Assembly (NCBI GenBank): GCA_002706405.1
Contig: PALN01000066.1
Span: 1-64,000, forward strand
Length of the DNA: 64,000 nucleotides
Reading direction: 5' to 3'
From: Rhodospirillaceae bacterium
GTDB lineage: Bacteria; Pseudomonadota; Alphaproteobacteria; Rhodospirillales; Casp-alpha2
Within the stretch, counting starts at the first letter, position 1. Each line of letters starts with the position of its first letter. Made by a program: the position numbers and the translations under genes. Positions 55,742-64,000 of the stretch are shown here, piece by piece. The notes beneath the pieces are model-generated. The model had not been told where the DNA came from. It saw nothing but the letters and a program-made list of their open reading frames with translations, and made no database searches.

Positions 55742-55836
55742 CATGACGGGGCTTGTCTTGCCGGGGAAACGCCAAAAAGGCGATGCGGAATCTATAATTA
55801 TTATTGTTTTTCAATGCATTACCTAACGGCCGTGGA

Positions 55837-55853
55837 TGGCATGCTTTTCGCTT
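55837..55853 (+). promoter_or_regulatory. Sigma-54-type promoter of flgI
   Basis: TGGCATGCTTTTCGCTT: GG and GC are 10 bp apart; CAT for CAC and TCGC for TTGC are the deviations from consensus. It lies 84 bp before the flgI start and is the weakest of the three. Confidence 0.6.
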
Positions 55854-55936
55854 AATAACGAGTGGCAACAACCATGGCCCGCAAAGGGCAAGCATCAGTC
55901 GATTGAGACAATGAAATGATGACGAGAACGGGAAAA

Positions 55937-57097
55937 ATGAACAGCGACAAGACTTCGGGCCGCAGCCGTCTTGCCCTGACGCTGCGTCTGGCCGCCGCCG
56001 CCACGGCGCTTTTCGTGGCCTTGAGCTTCGGCCTGCCCAGCAGCGCCGGCGCCGCGTCGCGCATCAAGGACATCGTGGACTTCGAAGGCATTCGTGAGAA
56101 CCAGCTGGTCGGCTACGGCTTGGTCGTCGGCCTCGATAAAACGGGCGACAAGCTCCTAAACAACCATTTCACTATGGAAAGTCTTCGGTCCATGCTCAAC
56201 CGTCTGGGCGTGCAGACCAACGATGCCATCCTTAAGTCCACAAATGTCGCCGCCGTCATGGTGACCGCCAACATGCCCGCGTTCGCCCGCCAGGGTTCGC
56301 GCATCGACGTGACGGTGAGCTCCCTCGGTGATGCCAAAAACCTGTTGGGTGGCACGCTTCTGGTCACGCCGATGCTCGGCGCCGACGGCGAAGTCTACGC
56401 CGTGGCCCAGGGGCAGCTTGCAGTCGGCGGCTTCACCGCCCAGGGCAACGCGGAAACCGTGACCAAGGGGGTTCCGACCTCGGGCCGTATCGCCAACGGC
56501 GCCATCGTGGAACGCGAAGTCGCGTTCGAGATCGGCGACATGGACGTGGTCAAGCTGAGCCTCAAGAACCCGGATTTCACCACCGCGCGGCGCATCTCTC
56601 AGGCCGTCAACGCCTTCCTGGGCACCACCGCGGCCCGTCCGTCCGATCCCAAGACCGTGCAGCTGCACGTTCCCGATAATTACCGCAACAACGTGGTCAA
56701 CCTTTTGACCGACGTCGAACAGCTGCGCGTCGAACCGGACCAGATGGCCCGTGTGCTGATCGACGAACAGTCGGGCACCATCGTGATGGGTGAGAACGTG
56801 CGCATCTCCACCGTCGCCATCGCCCAGGGCAGCCTGACCATCCGCATCACGGAAACCCCGCAGGTGTCCCAGCCCGGTCCGTTCGCCGAGGTCGGCACGA
56901 CGACCACCGTCGATCGCACGGACGTGCAGATCGACGAAGGCCAGGACAAGCGCCTGACCGTGTTTAACGAAGGCGTGACCTTGCAGGACCTGGTCAACGG
57001 CCTGAACGCCTTGGGCATCGGACCGCGCGACCTGATCACGATCCTTCAGGCCATCAAGGCCGCCGGCGCCCTCCAGGCTGAAATTCAGGTGATGTGA
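55937..57097 (+). CDS. flgI: P-ring protein FlgI
   Basis: 386 aa from the ATG at 55937, chosen because the ACGGGAAAA leader seen at flgF and flgG lies directly before it; earlier in-frame ATGs exist at 55916 and 55919. Signal peptide (LAAAATALFVALSFGLPSSA, then GAA), then the FlgI sequence: ASRIKDIVDFEGIRENQLVG, GYGLVVGLDKTGD, MLNRLGVQ and the late GLNALGIGPRDLITILQAIK. Forms the periplasmic P ring with help from FlgA. Its stop overlaps the flgJ start. Confidence 0.97.
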   Translation: MNSDKTSGRSRLALTLRLAAAATALFVALSFGLPSSAGAASRIKDIVDFEGIRENQLVGYGLVVGLDKTGDKLLNNHFTMESLRSMLNRLGVQTNDAILKSTNVAAVMVTANMPAFARQGSRIDVTVSSLGDAKNLLGGTLLVTPMLGADGEVYAVAQGQLAVGGFTAQGNAETVTKGVPTSGRIANGAIVEREVAFEIGDMDVVKLSLKNPDFTTARRISQAVNAFLGTTAARPSDPKTVQLHVPDNYRNNVVNLLTDVEQLRVEPDQMARVLIDEQSGTIVMGENVRISTVAIAQGSLTIRITETPQVSQPGPFAEVGTTTTVDRTDVQIDEGQDKRLTVFNEGVTLQDLVNGLNALGIGPRDLITILQAIKAAGALQAEIQVM

Positions 57098-57426
57098 TGA
57101 GCAGCCCCATCGATACCACGCTCGTCGGCCTGCAGACAGCTCCCACCGCCAAGGTCAGCGCCCTGGCCGGCAAGGCGCATGGCGCCATGTCCATGCAGCG
57201 CATGCGCGCCGTCGCCGAAGATTTCGAGTCCGTGTTCATTTCCGAAATGATCCGCCCGATGTTCGAAAACATCGAAGCCGAAAAGCCCTTTGGCGGCGGC
57301 CCCGCCGAAGACATCTGGCGCAACTTGCAAATCGACGAATACGGCAAGGCCATTTCCAAGGCCGGCGGCGTCGGCATCGCCGATACCGTTCTCGACCAGC
57401 TTATCCGCATGCAGGAGGCGCGCTAA
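57097..57426 (+). CDS. flgJ: FlgJ-type rod-binding protein without muramidase
   Basis: 109 aa. Contains only the N-terminal rod-capping domain of FlgJ (AEDFESVFISEMIRPMFENI, then GGGPAEDIWRNLQIDEYGKA, cores quoted) and ends soon after. The peptidoglycan-cleaving domain of enterobacterial FlgJ is absent, the norm in alphaproteobacteria, so a separate lytic enzyme must open the wall. The ATG overlaps the flgI stop by one base. Confidence 0.92.
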   Translation: MSSPIDTTLVGLQTAPTAKVSALAGKAHGAMSMQRMRAVAEDFESVFISEMIRPMFENIEAEKPFGGGPAEDIWRNLQIDEYGKAISKAGGVGIADTVLDQLIRMQEAR

Positions 57427-57454
57427 GGCGCGCCCGACAGGAGGACACAATCTG

Positions 57455-57898
57455 ATGGAACCGATGGAACGCCTTGAAAAGATGGTCGAACTGACCGACC
57501 AACTGAGCGACTTGATCGAAGCCGAGAACTTGGCGCTCGAAGAACGCCGGTTCCTCGATGTCGAGGCCACGCTGGAGGACAAGGCGACACTCGCACGCCT
57601 TTACGAAAACAGCATGAAAGACCTCGATGAAGCCAACCTGGACTGGAAGGCGATCGAACCGGACCTGCACGAGAAGCTGACGACGGCGGGCACCCGCCTG
57701 GCCAATGCGGTCGGCGAGAACACCATGCGCCTTGAGGTTGGCATGACCGCCAACAAGCAGGTGATCGATCTGTTCGCCGAGGCCGTGCAAAAGGCCGTTC
57801 CTCATTCCGGCACCTATTCGAAAAACGGCCGTACCGGCAAGGAAGGCACCCGCGCGGCTGCCAATTCCGTCGCCGTAACTCTTGACCAGAACCTTTAA
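57455..57898 (+). CDS. flgN: FlgN-like export chaperone
   Basis: 147 aa from ATG 57455 with GGAGG ten bases upstream. All-helical protein: residues ~1-50 (LEKMVELTDQLSDLIEAENLA, core quoted) and ~55-110 form the long hairpin of FlgN chaperones, and a basic disordered tail follows. FlgN keeps FlgK and FlgL soluble and guides them to the export gate; both genes follow directly. Sequence similarity within this family is low, so the call rests partly on position. Confidence 0.75.
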   Translation: MEPMERLEKMVELTDQLSDLIEAENLALEERRFLDVEATLEDKATLARLYENSMKDLDEANLDWKAIEPDLHEKLTTAGTRLANAVGENTMRLEVGMTANKQVIDLFAEAVQKAVPHSGTYSKNGRTGKEGTRAAANSVAVTLDQNL

Positions 57899-57935
57899 AC
57901 CGCCTTTCGACCGACCACACGGGAACTGAACGACC

Positions 57936-60254
57936 ATGGGCGACATCACACAAGCACTGAGATCGGCACAAAGCGGCCTGCTGGCAAACCAGACGGCGCT
58001 CAACATCGTTTCCCAGAACGTCGCCAACGTGAATACGGTTGGGTATTCGCGAAAGATCATTCAACAGCAGTCCGTGGTCCTGGCCGGCCAAGGTGCGGGG
58101 GTGTCGATCGCCGACTTCACCCGCGTCGTCGACGAGGGCCTGCTCAAGTCGATCCGCCAGGAGCTGGGCGAATTGAATAACGTGACGGTCCAGGAAGGCT
58201 ACTACCAGCGCCTACAGGAAACCTTCGGCGCGCCGGGGGACAACACGTCCATCGCCCATATCCTTCAAGAATTCAAAGAGGCGGCGGAACTTCTTGCCGT
58301 ATCGCCGGACCGCGTCCTTGAGCAGAGCGAAGTTGTCCGCCAGGCCCAGGCAGCGGTCGAAAAGTTCGCCAGCATGAGCCGCACGATCCAGGATTTACGC
58401 CTGCAAGCCGATCAGCAGATTGCGACCGTCGTTACGGAAATAAATCAGCTGACAGCCGACATCGACCAGCTGAATGACGACATCATCCGTTTCGGTTCGA
58501 CCGGCAATGACACCACGGACCTTGAAGATCAGCGCGACAACAAGATCGACCGCCTTTCCGAACTGGTCGATATTCGCTTCTTCTCCCGCAATGACGGCGA
58601 CGTGGTGGTGTTCACATCCTCGGGCCTGACCCTGGTCGATACCATTCCGCCGACGATCACCCATGAACCCGCAGCCGCCATGAGCTCAACCTCGACGGTT
58701 GCCAGCGGCCAGATCGACGGCATCTATGTCGGCGAACGCCTCGCCATCAACGATCTGACGACCCAGGCCCGCGGCGGCCAATTGGCCGGCCTGCTGGATA
58801 TGCGCGATGATGTTCTGCCGAACTTGCAGGCGCAGCTGGACGAGCTGGCGGCTCAGCTGCGCGACCAGATCAACCTGGTCCATAACCGCGGCACGCCGTA
58901 TCCCGGTCATCAGGAATTGACCGGCCAACGCATCTTCACCCTGCCCCAGGAACAGACGATCGCGCTCAGCGGAACGGACGACGTCGCCATTGTGATGATG
59001 GACGCCGATGGCGCCCAGACGATTTCCATCCGTCTGTCGGAAATCCTGAGCGGTACGGGCAACGGCCAAACTTTCGGTGACGGCACCGACGACAGCGGCG
59101 GTATCACCATCACGGAACTGGCGGCGCGGCTCGAAGACTTTTTCCAGCTCAACGGCGCGCCCTCGGCATCCGTGACGCTGAATGATCAGAGCCAGCTGTC
59201 GATCAACCTGAACAACACATCGCTTGGCTTCGGTCTCCGTGATGAAACCGCGTCGGCGGACGGCAGCGATTTCGAAGACGCGTCGATCCAGTTTGACAAA
59301 GACGGTGACGGAACCGTCGATGAAACCGTTTCCGGGTTCTCGAATTTCTTTGGTCTCAACAACCTGTTCGTCGATGGTTTGGCGGAAAACATCTATGATT
59401 CAAATGTGCTCAGCTCCAGTTTCGTGAGCACCTCCGCGGTCCTCAGCTTCCGCGACGCCAACACGCCGGATACGGGATCGGGTGCCGAATACCTGGGTCA
59501 GATCGTGGTCCCGGCGGGGGCGACGCTGCAGCAGATCGCCGATCTGATCAACAACGGTGGCACGGACAACACTGGGATGTTCTATCCTGTCGGCGCCCCC
59601 GTCGCCGGCACCAGCTTTCCCGCGGTGGAAAATATCACCGCCTCGGTCGTGCCGGATGGCTCGGGATTCCGTTTGCGCCTCGCCCACGACGACGGCAAAT
59701 CCTTCACCGTTACCCATTCCGAATCACCCGGAGCCGCCCCGGCGACCGCCGGTACGACGCTGCTCAGCGAATTGGGCATGAAGGAAGCCGATGTCCGGAC
59801 GTCGTCGGCGATTTCCATCCGAGAAGACATCATTTCCGCCCCTAGCCTCGTTTCGTCCGGACGTCTGGAATTCGACTCCACGAAGGGCCAGGCCGGTGAA
59901 TACCTGACGTCGCCCGGCAGTAACGGTGTTGCCGAAGAACTGGCCGCAATGCTGTCCAACTCCAACTCATTCTCGGTCTCCGGCGGCCTGCCGTCGTTGA
60001 ACGTCAGCTTCTCCGAATATGCATCCTCGATCATTTCGCGTAATTCCTCGCTCGCGGATACCAACGACCGGCAGATCGACAGCCAACGCGCCTTGACCGA
60101 AAGTCTGCAGTTCAAATCCGACAGCATTCGTGGCGTCAATCTGGACGAAGAATTGGCCGATCTGATCGTATTCGAACAGGCATTTTCAGCTGCCGCGCGC
60201 GTGATTTCCGTTATTCAGGAAATGATCGACCGCCTTGAACAGGCTGTGTCCTAA
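57936..60254 (+). CDS. flgK: Hook-filament junction protein FlgK (enlarged)
   Basis: 772 aa, against ~550 in enterobacteria. N-terminal QSGLLANQTALNIVSQNVANVNT and C-terminal LDEELADLIVFEQAFSAAARVISV (cores quoted) are the conserved packing helices, and RDDVLPNLQAQLDELAAQL lies before the variable part. Residues ~330-690 form an enlarged exposed beta-rich region with an EF-hand-like DKDGDGTVDE stretch near residue 453, which could bind calcium. It lies 11 bp before flgL. Confidence 0.93.
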   Translation: MGDITQALRSAQSGLLANQTALNIVSQNVANVNTVGYSRKIIQQQSVVLAGQGAGVSIADFTRVVDEGLLKSIRQELGELNNVTVQEGYYQRLQETFGAPGDNTSIAHILQEFKEAAELLAVSPDRVLEQSEVVRQAQAAVEKFASMSRTIQDLRLQADQQIATVVTEINQLTADIDQLNDDIIRFGSTGNDTTDLEDQRDNKIDRLSELVDIRFFSRNDGDVVVFTSSGLTLVDTIPPTITHEPAAAMSSTSTVASGQIDGIYVGERLAINDLTTQARGGQLAGLLDMRDDVLPNLQAQLDELAAQLRDQINLVHNRGTPYPGHQELTGQRIFTLPQEQTIALSGTDDVAIVMMDADGAQTISIRLSEILSGTGNGQTFGDGTDDSGGITITELAARLEDFFQLNGAPSASVTLNDQSQLSINLNNTSLGFGLRDETASADGSDFEDASIQFDKDGDGTVDETVSGFSNFFGLNNLFVDGLAENIYDSNVLSSSFVSTSAVLSFRDANTPDTGSGAEYLGQIVVPAGATLQQIADLINNGGTDNTGMFYPVGAPVAGTSFPAVENITASVVPDGSGFRLRLAHDDGKSFTVTHSESPGAAPATAGTTLLSELGMKEADVRTSSAISIREDIISAPSLVSSGRLEFDSTKGQAGEYLTSPGSNGVAEELAAMLSNSNSFSVSGGLPSLNVSFSEYASSIISRNSSLADTNDRQIDSQRALTESLQFKSDSIRGVNLDEELADLIVFEQAFSAAARVISVIQEMIDRLEQAVS

Positions 60255-60265
60255 AGGGGTAGACG

Positions 60266-62683
60266 ATGACTAGAATTTCCAGTTCCGCCTCGAATACCGT
60301 TCTGATCAGCCGTTTTCTGCAGACGCAGAAGACACTGCTGGATCTGGAAACCCAGGTCGGTACGGAGAAACGGACCCAGCTCTACAGCGGCTTGGCCTCG
60401 TCCTCGCAACGTCTTCTCAACATCGAGAATGCCAAAGCCACTCTGGAGCGCTTCAATTCAAACAATGTGCAGGCGCAGCTTCGCCTCGATATCCAGACGA
60501 CGGCCGTGGAGGGCGTCCAGGGCGCGATCCGCGACTTTCGCGAACTGCTGATGGAATTCTCCAATGGCGACGCGACAGACCCTGAGCGGGTTGAACAGAT
60601 TCAGGCCGATGCCTTTCGCGCCCTGAAGAACATTCAGAACCTGCTGAATACGGAAGCCGATGGCCGGTATGTCTTCGGCGGCGGCACCATCCGCACGGAA
60701 CCGATCAGCTTTGGCCTGTCCTCGATTTCGGATTTCCAATCGGTTTATGACGGCGCGCGCGTCACTTTCCCGACGACACGCGAAGCGCATCTGGAAAATT
60801 TCTCCATCAGCCGCAGCAGCGTCAATCTGGACCCGGCCCATCTAACTTTCGAGCAGACCGACGCCGGGACCGGCAAAAGCCGAATCAACACGACAGCCTC
60901 TAGCGGCCAGTTCCAGAACATTGCAGCCGGGACGACGATCACCGTGTCCGGCACGGTCGGCGGATTGAACGACGGCGTCTATACGGTCGACAGCGTGGAC
61001 CCCAACGGGTTGTGGATCGACGTGCGGACGGAACAACTGACGGATGAAGGCACCACCCTCGCGCCGATCTTCGCGGAATTCACCTACCCCAACCCCGAAG
61101 ACCCCCGGTTTACGACCGCCATCAGCGCCGAAGTGACCTTCGACCGCCGCACCAATACGATCACCGCCATCAATGCGGACGCCTTGGACGCCATTCCCGA
61201 AGGCTCGGTCGTGACCATCTCCGGCACGACCGACAACAACGGATCGTTCACGGTCGCCAGCAACGACGGCACGGACCTGGTCATCGAAAGCCAGCGTTTC
61301 GTATCCGACGGCGGCGCCAACAGCACGCTCGAAACCCTGGGCGGCGCCAATCCCCTGACCTTCTCCATCGGAACGGGCCCCGACGGCGAAGACCAACTGA
61401 TCGCCAATACCGCCACCTTCGGTACCCTGGAGGCCGGGCAGCGCATCAAGATCAATAACACCGATACGGAAAACGACGGCAAAATTTTCACGGTTCAGAG
61501 TGTCGCCGATGACGGCGTGAACGTGACAATCACCCTGGCGTCCGACGAAAGCCTGGATGCCACCGTTCCCACCGTGAACACGGGTGTTGTGTCACTGAAC
61601 ACCCAGCCATTCTCGTTCAACGCGGCGGAACGGAATTTCTACTTCGATGCCGGCGCCGCCGGCGCCGACGAGGTTGTTTTCACGGATGGCGGCGCCGGCC
61701 AGGACACGATCGCTCTCACCGGCGCGACCTTCACCGACGCAAAGGGCAACCTGTTGCCGGCCGGCACGCGGATCACCGTCAGCGGCGGCACCGGCAACGA
61801 CGGCACCTACACGATCGACTCCATTTCCACCGATGGCACGACCGCGACTCTGGTCGCCACCGACAACCTCGCCGGCGGCACCGCGACCGAAACGGCAGCC
61901 GTCCTGGCCGGAAGTGGGTCGATCACCTATGCCGACAACGATCCGGACGCGGACACCATCACCCTGGGCGGTGGCTATTTCCGTGACCTCGACGGCAACA
62001 ATCTGCCGGCTGGAACGCGCGTCACCTTCGCCGGCACCACGGGCGGCCTGAACGACAACACGTATACGATCGCCTCCGTTTCATCGGATGGGCAAACGGC
62101 GACTTTGATCCCGACCGACGCGGTCGACGACACCACGCCTGTCCAAACCGCCGGTACGATCAGCGTCGGCGGTACGGTCGGCACCATCTCGGCAACCAGC
62201 TATTACAAGGGCGATACCTCGACCCAGATCCACCGCGTTAGTGAAGCGCAATCGTTCGAATTCGACATCACGGGCATCGACCCGGCGTTCGAGAAAGCAA
62301 TCCGCGGCATGTTCCTTATCCTGCAAGGTGAAACCGGCACCGAGGGCGGTCTCGACCAAAATCAAAACCGCATCAGTGAAAGCCTTTACCTGATGGATGA
62401 TGCGCTGGACCGGACCAACAACCAGCCCCCACCGTTCGGGGCCGAGTTGGACAGCAACATCGAAGAGATGCAGATTATCCTCGGCTATCGCTCGGTGCTG
62501 ATCAACGACATGAAGAAGTCGAATGAAGAGATTATCTCGTCGTTTGAAAACAGCATCTCGGCGATCGAGGATATCGACCCCTTGCAAGCGATTACCAAGC
62601 TGTTGGATACCCAGCGCACCTTGGAGGCGTCCTATCAGACCTTCGCGCGGGTGCGTCAGTTGTCACTGACCAACTTCATATAG
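60266..62683 (+). CDS. flgL: Hook-filament junction protein FlgL, greatly enlarged by repeats
   Basis: 805 aa, more than twice the usual ~300-400. Residues ~1-190 (flagellin-like N-terminal helix; LLNTEADGRYVFGGG is typical of FlgL) and ~660-805 (ILGYRSVLINDMKKSNEE, QAITKLLDTQRTLEASYQTF) form a normal FlgL. Between them about five related beta-modules are inserted (~195-270, ~285-355, ~365-445, ~460-550, ~550-650), each with a core like LPAGTRITVSGGTGNDGTYT followed by ID(S/A)(I/V)S.DG.TATL. The same module occurs once in FlgE. The modules would project from the hook-filament junction. Confidence 0.92.
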   Translation: MTRISSSASNTVLISRFLQTQKTLLDLETQVGTEKRTQLYSGLASSSQRLLNIENAKATLERFNSNNVQAQLRLDIQTTAVEGVQGAIRDFRELLMEFSNGDATDPERVEQIQADAFRALKNIQNLLNTEADGRYVFGGGTIRTEPISFGLSSISDFQSVYDGARVTFPTTREAHLENFSISRSSVNLDPAHLTFEQTDAGTGKSRINTTASSGQFQNIAAGTTITVSGTVGGLNDGVYTVDSVDPNGLWIDVRTEQLTDEGTTLAPIFAEFTYPNPEDPRFTTAISAEVTFDRRTNTITAINADALDAIPEGSVVTISGTTDNNGSFTVASNDGTDLVIESQRFVSDGGANSTLETLGGANPLTFSIGTGPDGEDQLIANTATFGTLEAGQRIKINNTDTENDGKIFTVQSVADDGVNVTITLASDESLDATVPTVNTGVVSLNTQPFSFNAAERNFYFDAGAAGADEVVFTDGGAGQDTIALTGATFTDAKGNLLPAGTRITVSGGTGNDGTYTIDSISTDGTTATLVATDNLAGGTATETAAVLAGSGSITYADNDPDADTITLGGGYFRDLDGNNLPAGTRVTFAGTTGGLNDNTYTIASVSSDGQTATLIPTDAVDDTTPVQTAGTISVGGTVGTISATSYYKGDTSTQIHRVSEAQSFEFDITGIDPAFEKAIRGMFLILQGETGTEGGLDQNQNRISESLYLMDDALDRTNNQPPPFGAELDSNIEEMQIILGYRSVLINDMKKSNEEIISSFENSISAIEDIDPLQAITKLLDTQRTLEASYQTFARVRQLSLTNFI

Positions 62684-62838
62684 CGATTGATCGCCGTCAC
62701 AGCACCTAACTTCTTGATGCTATAAGGATATATTGACGCCAATGTCGGTTGGCCGCATTAACCTTATGACAACTTAATTTCACGAAGATCACGTGCTAAG
62801 TTGGATCGTCAGGTAACTCTGGGTGTGTAATAGAATCA

Positions 62839-63330
62839 ATGCCTCCGTACGAGAACCAAGTAAAAAAATACGAGCGTCGGCCGACCGGTGGAAATCCGGC
62901 AAAAACAGAGGCTTGGGCGCTGATCGAGGCAGCCAAACGCATGGCCGTTTCAATCACCTATGATGCCGGTGATGAAAAAGCTACCAAGGATGCCCGCAAG
63001 GCCGCATTACGCCTGAACTGGCGGTTGTGGACCATTTTTCAGGCGGAATTGACTGTCGAACGCACCGAGGTGCCGGAAGAGATTCGCATCAACATGCTGA
63101 CGTTGTGCAAATTCGTCGATAAGCACACGATCGGCGCGTTGGTGAATCCGACGCCCGAAACCCTGACGGTCCTGATCGACATCAACCGAAATATCGCTGC
63201 CGGCCTGATGGAAATCCCGGTCGAGGAGGACGCGGAATCCGATGCACAGGCCCAGGGGCAGAACATCGCGCCGTCGGACGAGCCCCCGGAGCCGCCGACC
63301 GAGCGTATAAATATCGATACGGAAGCGTGA
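62839..63330 (+). CDS. flaF: Flagellin synthesis regulator FlaF
   Basis: 163 aa. The region RKAALRLNWRLWTIFQAEL, then IRINMLTLCKFVDKHTIGAL and LIDINRNIAAGLM (cores quoted) is the FlaF pattern. In alphaproteobacteria FlaF promotes flagellin translation or secretion in opposition to FlbT. The last ~35 residues are an acidic, Pro-rich extension not expected in the family (usual length ~115-125). It follows flgL by 155 bp; flagellin and flbT genes, if clustered, must lie beyond the window. Confidence 0.85.
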   Translation: MPPYENQVKKYERRPTGGNPAKTEAWALIEAAKRMAVSITYDAGDEKATKDARKAALRLNWRLWTIFQAELTVERTEVPEEIRINMLTLCKFVDKHTIGALVNPTPETLTVLIDINRNIAAGLMEIPVEEDAESDAQAQGQNIAPSDEPPEPPTERINIDTEA

Positions 63331-63409
63331 CCGCCTCGATTGGTGACCAGCCCTGGCCTGTCCTCTTCTCCCGCCTCAGATAGCACGTTGATTCAAGACG
63401 GAAACATCC

Positions 63410-64000
63410 ATGAGCGATCAGCCCGAATCCTCCTCTGATTTTTATGACCGTGTCGATGAGGCCTGCAGTCTGTTGCTTGCCCGCGAGACGGACGCGGCGC
63501 TTGAAATCATCGATGGCCTTCAGGCCGAGAACCCGGATTCTCCTGAAACCATCTATCTCATGGGACTTGCCGCCGTCACCCTGGACGAACTCGGCAGAGG
63601 CTTGGTGCTCATCGAAGCGGCCCATAAGGCCGACCCCGATTGCCTGGAATATTCGGAAGCCCTGGCCAGCCTCCATACCCGGGTCGGCAACCTGACCGAA
63701 GGCCTCTACTACGCGAAGCTTTCCACGGCGCTGGAGCCGCACCCACACGCGCGAAACCTTCTTCCGGCGGACTTTTCCAATTATTTCAAATCGTTGGAGA
63801 ATGCCAATCTGCCGCGTCACCACATCAATGGCCTGATCAAAATGGCGCATCATCTGTATGAGGATGCCGCCCGGGAGTTTGACCGCCATCTTCAAATCGT
63901 TCCCGGGGATGTGGACACCCATCGTGAATTCGCCGGCGCCTGTCTCAAACTGGGCCAGTTTGAAAACGCGATCAATCACGCCGCGACAGCCGCGAACAAT
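63410..64000 (+). CDS. TPR-repeat protein (3' truncated by window edge)
   Basis: First 197 codons of an open frame that runs off the window. No signal peptide. Helical repeats of TPR type are visible: TDAALEIIDGLQAENPDSPE, ELGRGLVLIEAAHKADPDCLE, EGLYYAKLSTALEPHPHA and, after a spacer, DAAREFDRHLQIVPGDVDTH. It lies 79 bp behind flaF on the same strand. TPR proteins beside flagellin genes often take part in flagellin glycosylation or secretion; that is inference, since the C-terminal domain is not visible. Confidence 0.85.
   Translation, partial: MSDQPESSSDFYDRVDEACSLLLARETDAALEIIDGLQAENPDSPETIYLMGLAAVTLDELGRGLVLIEAAHKADPDCLEYSEALASLHTRVGNLTEGLYYAKLSTALEPHPHARNLLPADFSNYFKSLENANLPRHHINGLIKMAHHLYEDAAREFDRHLQIVPGDVDTHREFAGACLKLGQFENAINHAATAANN

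Larger units (their letters stand above)
55645..55936. other. flgE-flgI intergenic region
   Basis: 292 bp holding, in order, the flgE terminator, a CCCGGCAA-N4-TGCC element, an AT-rich tract and a sigma-54-type promoter for flgI. No gene seen. Confidence 0.75.

Overview
The window (64 kb, GC-rich, roughly 60-65% by eye) reads as chromosome of a motile alphaproteobacterium, most likely Rhodospirillales or a close relative. The support is a combination of markers: the cell-cycle hybrid kinase CckA beside a flagellar operon, the alphaproteobacterial flagellar proteins FliX, FlaF, MotE and a DUF6468-type protein, a FlgJ without muramidase domain, a fused indolepyruvate:ferredoxin oxidoreductase, and a DksA that has lost its zinc cysteines. 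No tRNA, rRNA, CRISPR array or insertion sequence was recognised.

Layout. 1-10.5 kb is accessory and metabolic: the 3' part of indolepyruvate oxidoreductase, an AT-richer orphan gene, the in-frame remnant of a second AEC transporter, a large secreted protein with four Cys-rich repeats and two tectonin-type propellers, a GAF-LytTR regulator, an AEC transporter and pyruvate kinase. 10.5-24.3 kb is mixed core: two unknown proteins, MeaB, an isolated CheZ, a periplasmic cyclophilin, a MoxR/VWA pair, a mechanosensitive channel, alaS and recA, with an AT-rich AbiGi-like orphan between recA and cckA. 24.3-32.7 kb holds cckA and the early export and rod genes: flgB-flgC-fliE-fliQ-fliR-flhB-cckA on the minus strand, and a divergent fhlB-like gene, an unknown, fliO and fliP on the plus strand. 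An AraC regulator and a peroxiredoxin-like gene follow.

34.2-47.5 kb is the motor, switch and hook-basal-body block. fliL-fliM-DUF6468-motE-cheY-cheZ, two motB-like genes and a giant TPR protein run on the minus strand, diverging from flgF-flgG-flgA-flgH. Next come convergent rnk and dksA, fliX, and a Fur-boxed Fe(III) ABC transporter. From 54 kb, flgE-flgI-flgJ-flgN-flgK-flgL-flaF and a truncated TPR gene run to the end.

Regulation can be partly read from the DNA. TTAA-N7-TTAA (CtrA-type) sites precede the early flgB and fliL operons. Sigma-54 -24/-12 promoters precede flgF, flgE and flgI, each with a CCCGGCAA-N4-TGCC-like element about 110-130 bp upstream of the expected start, the spacing expected of an FlbD enhancer. 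With CckA and FliX in the same window, this matches a Caulobacter-type flagellar hierarchy. The most unusual proteins are a FlgL of 805 aa that shares a repeated beta-module with the hook protein FlgE, a pair of MotB-like proteins of which one lacks the proton-carrying Asp, two CheZ paralogs ending in FliM-like peptides, and the double-propeller secreted protein.
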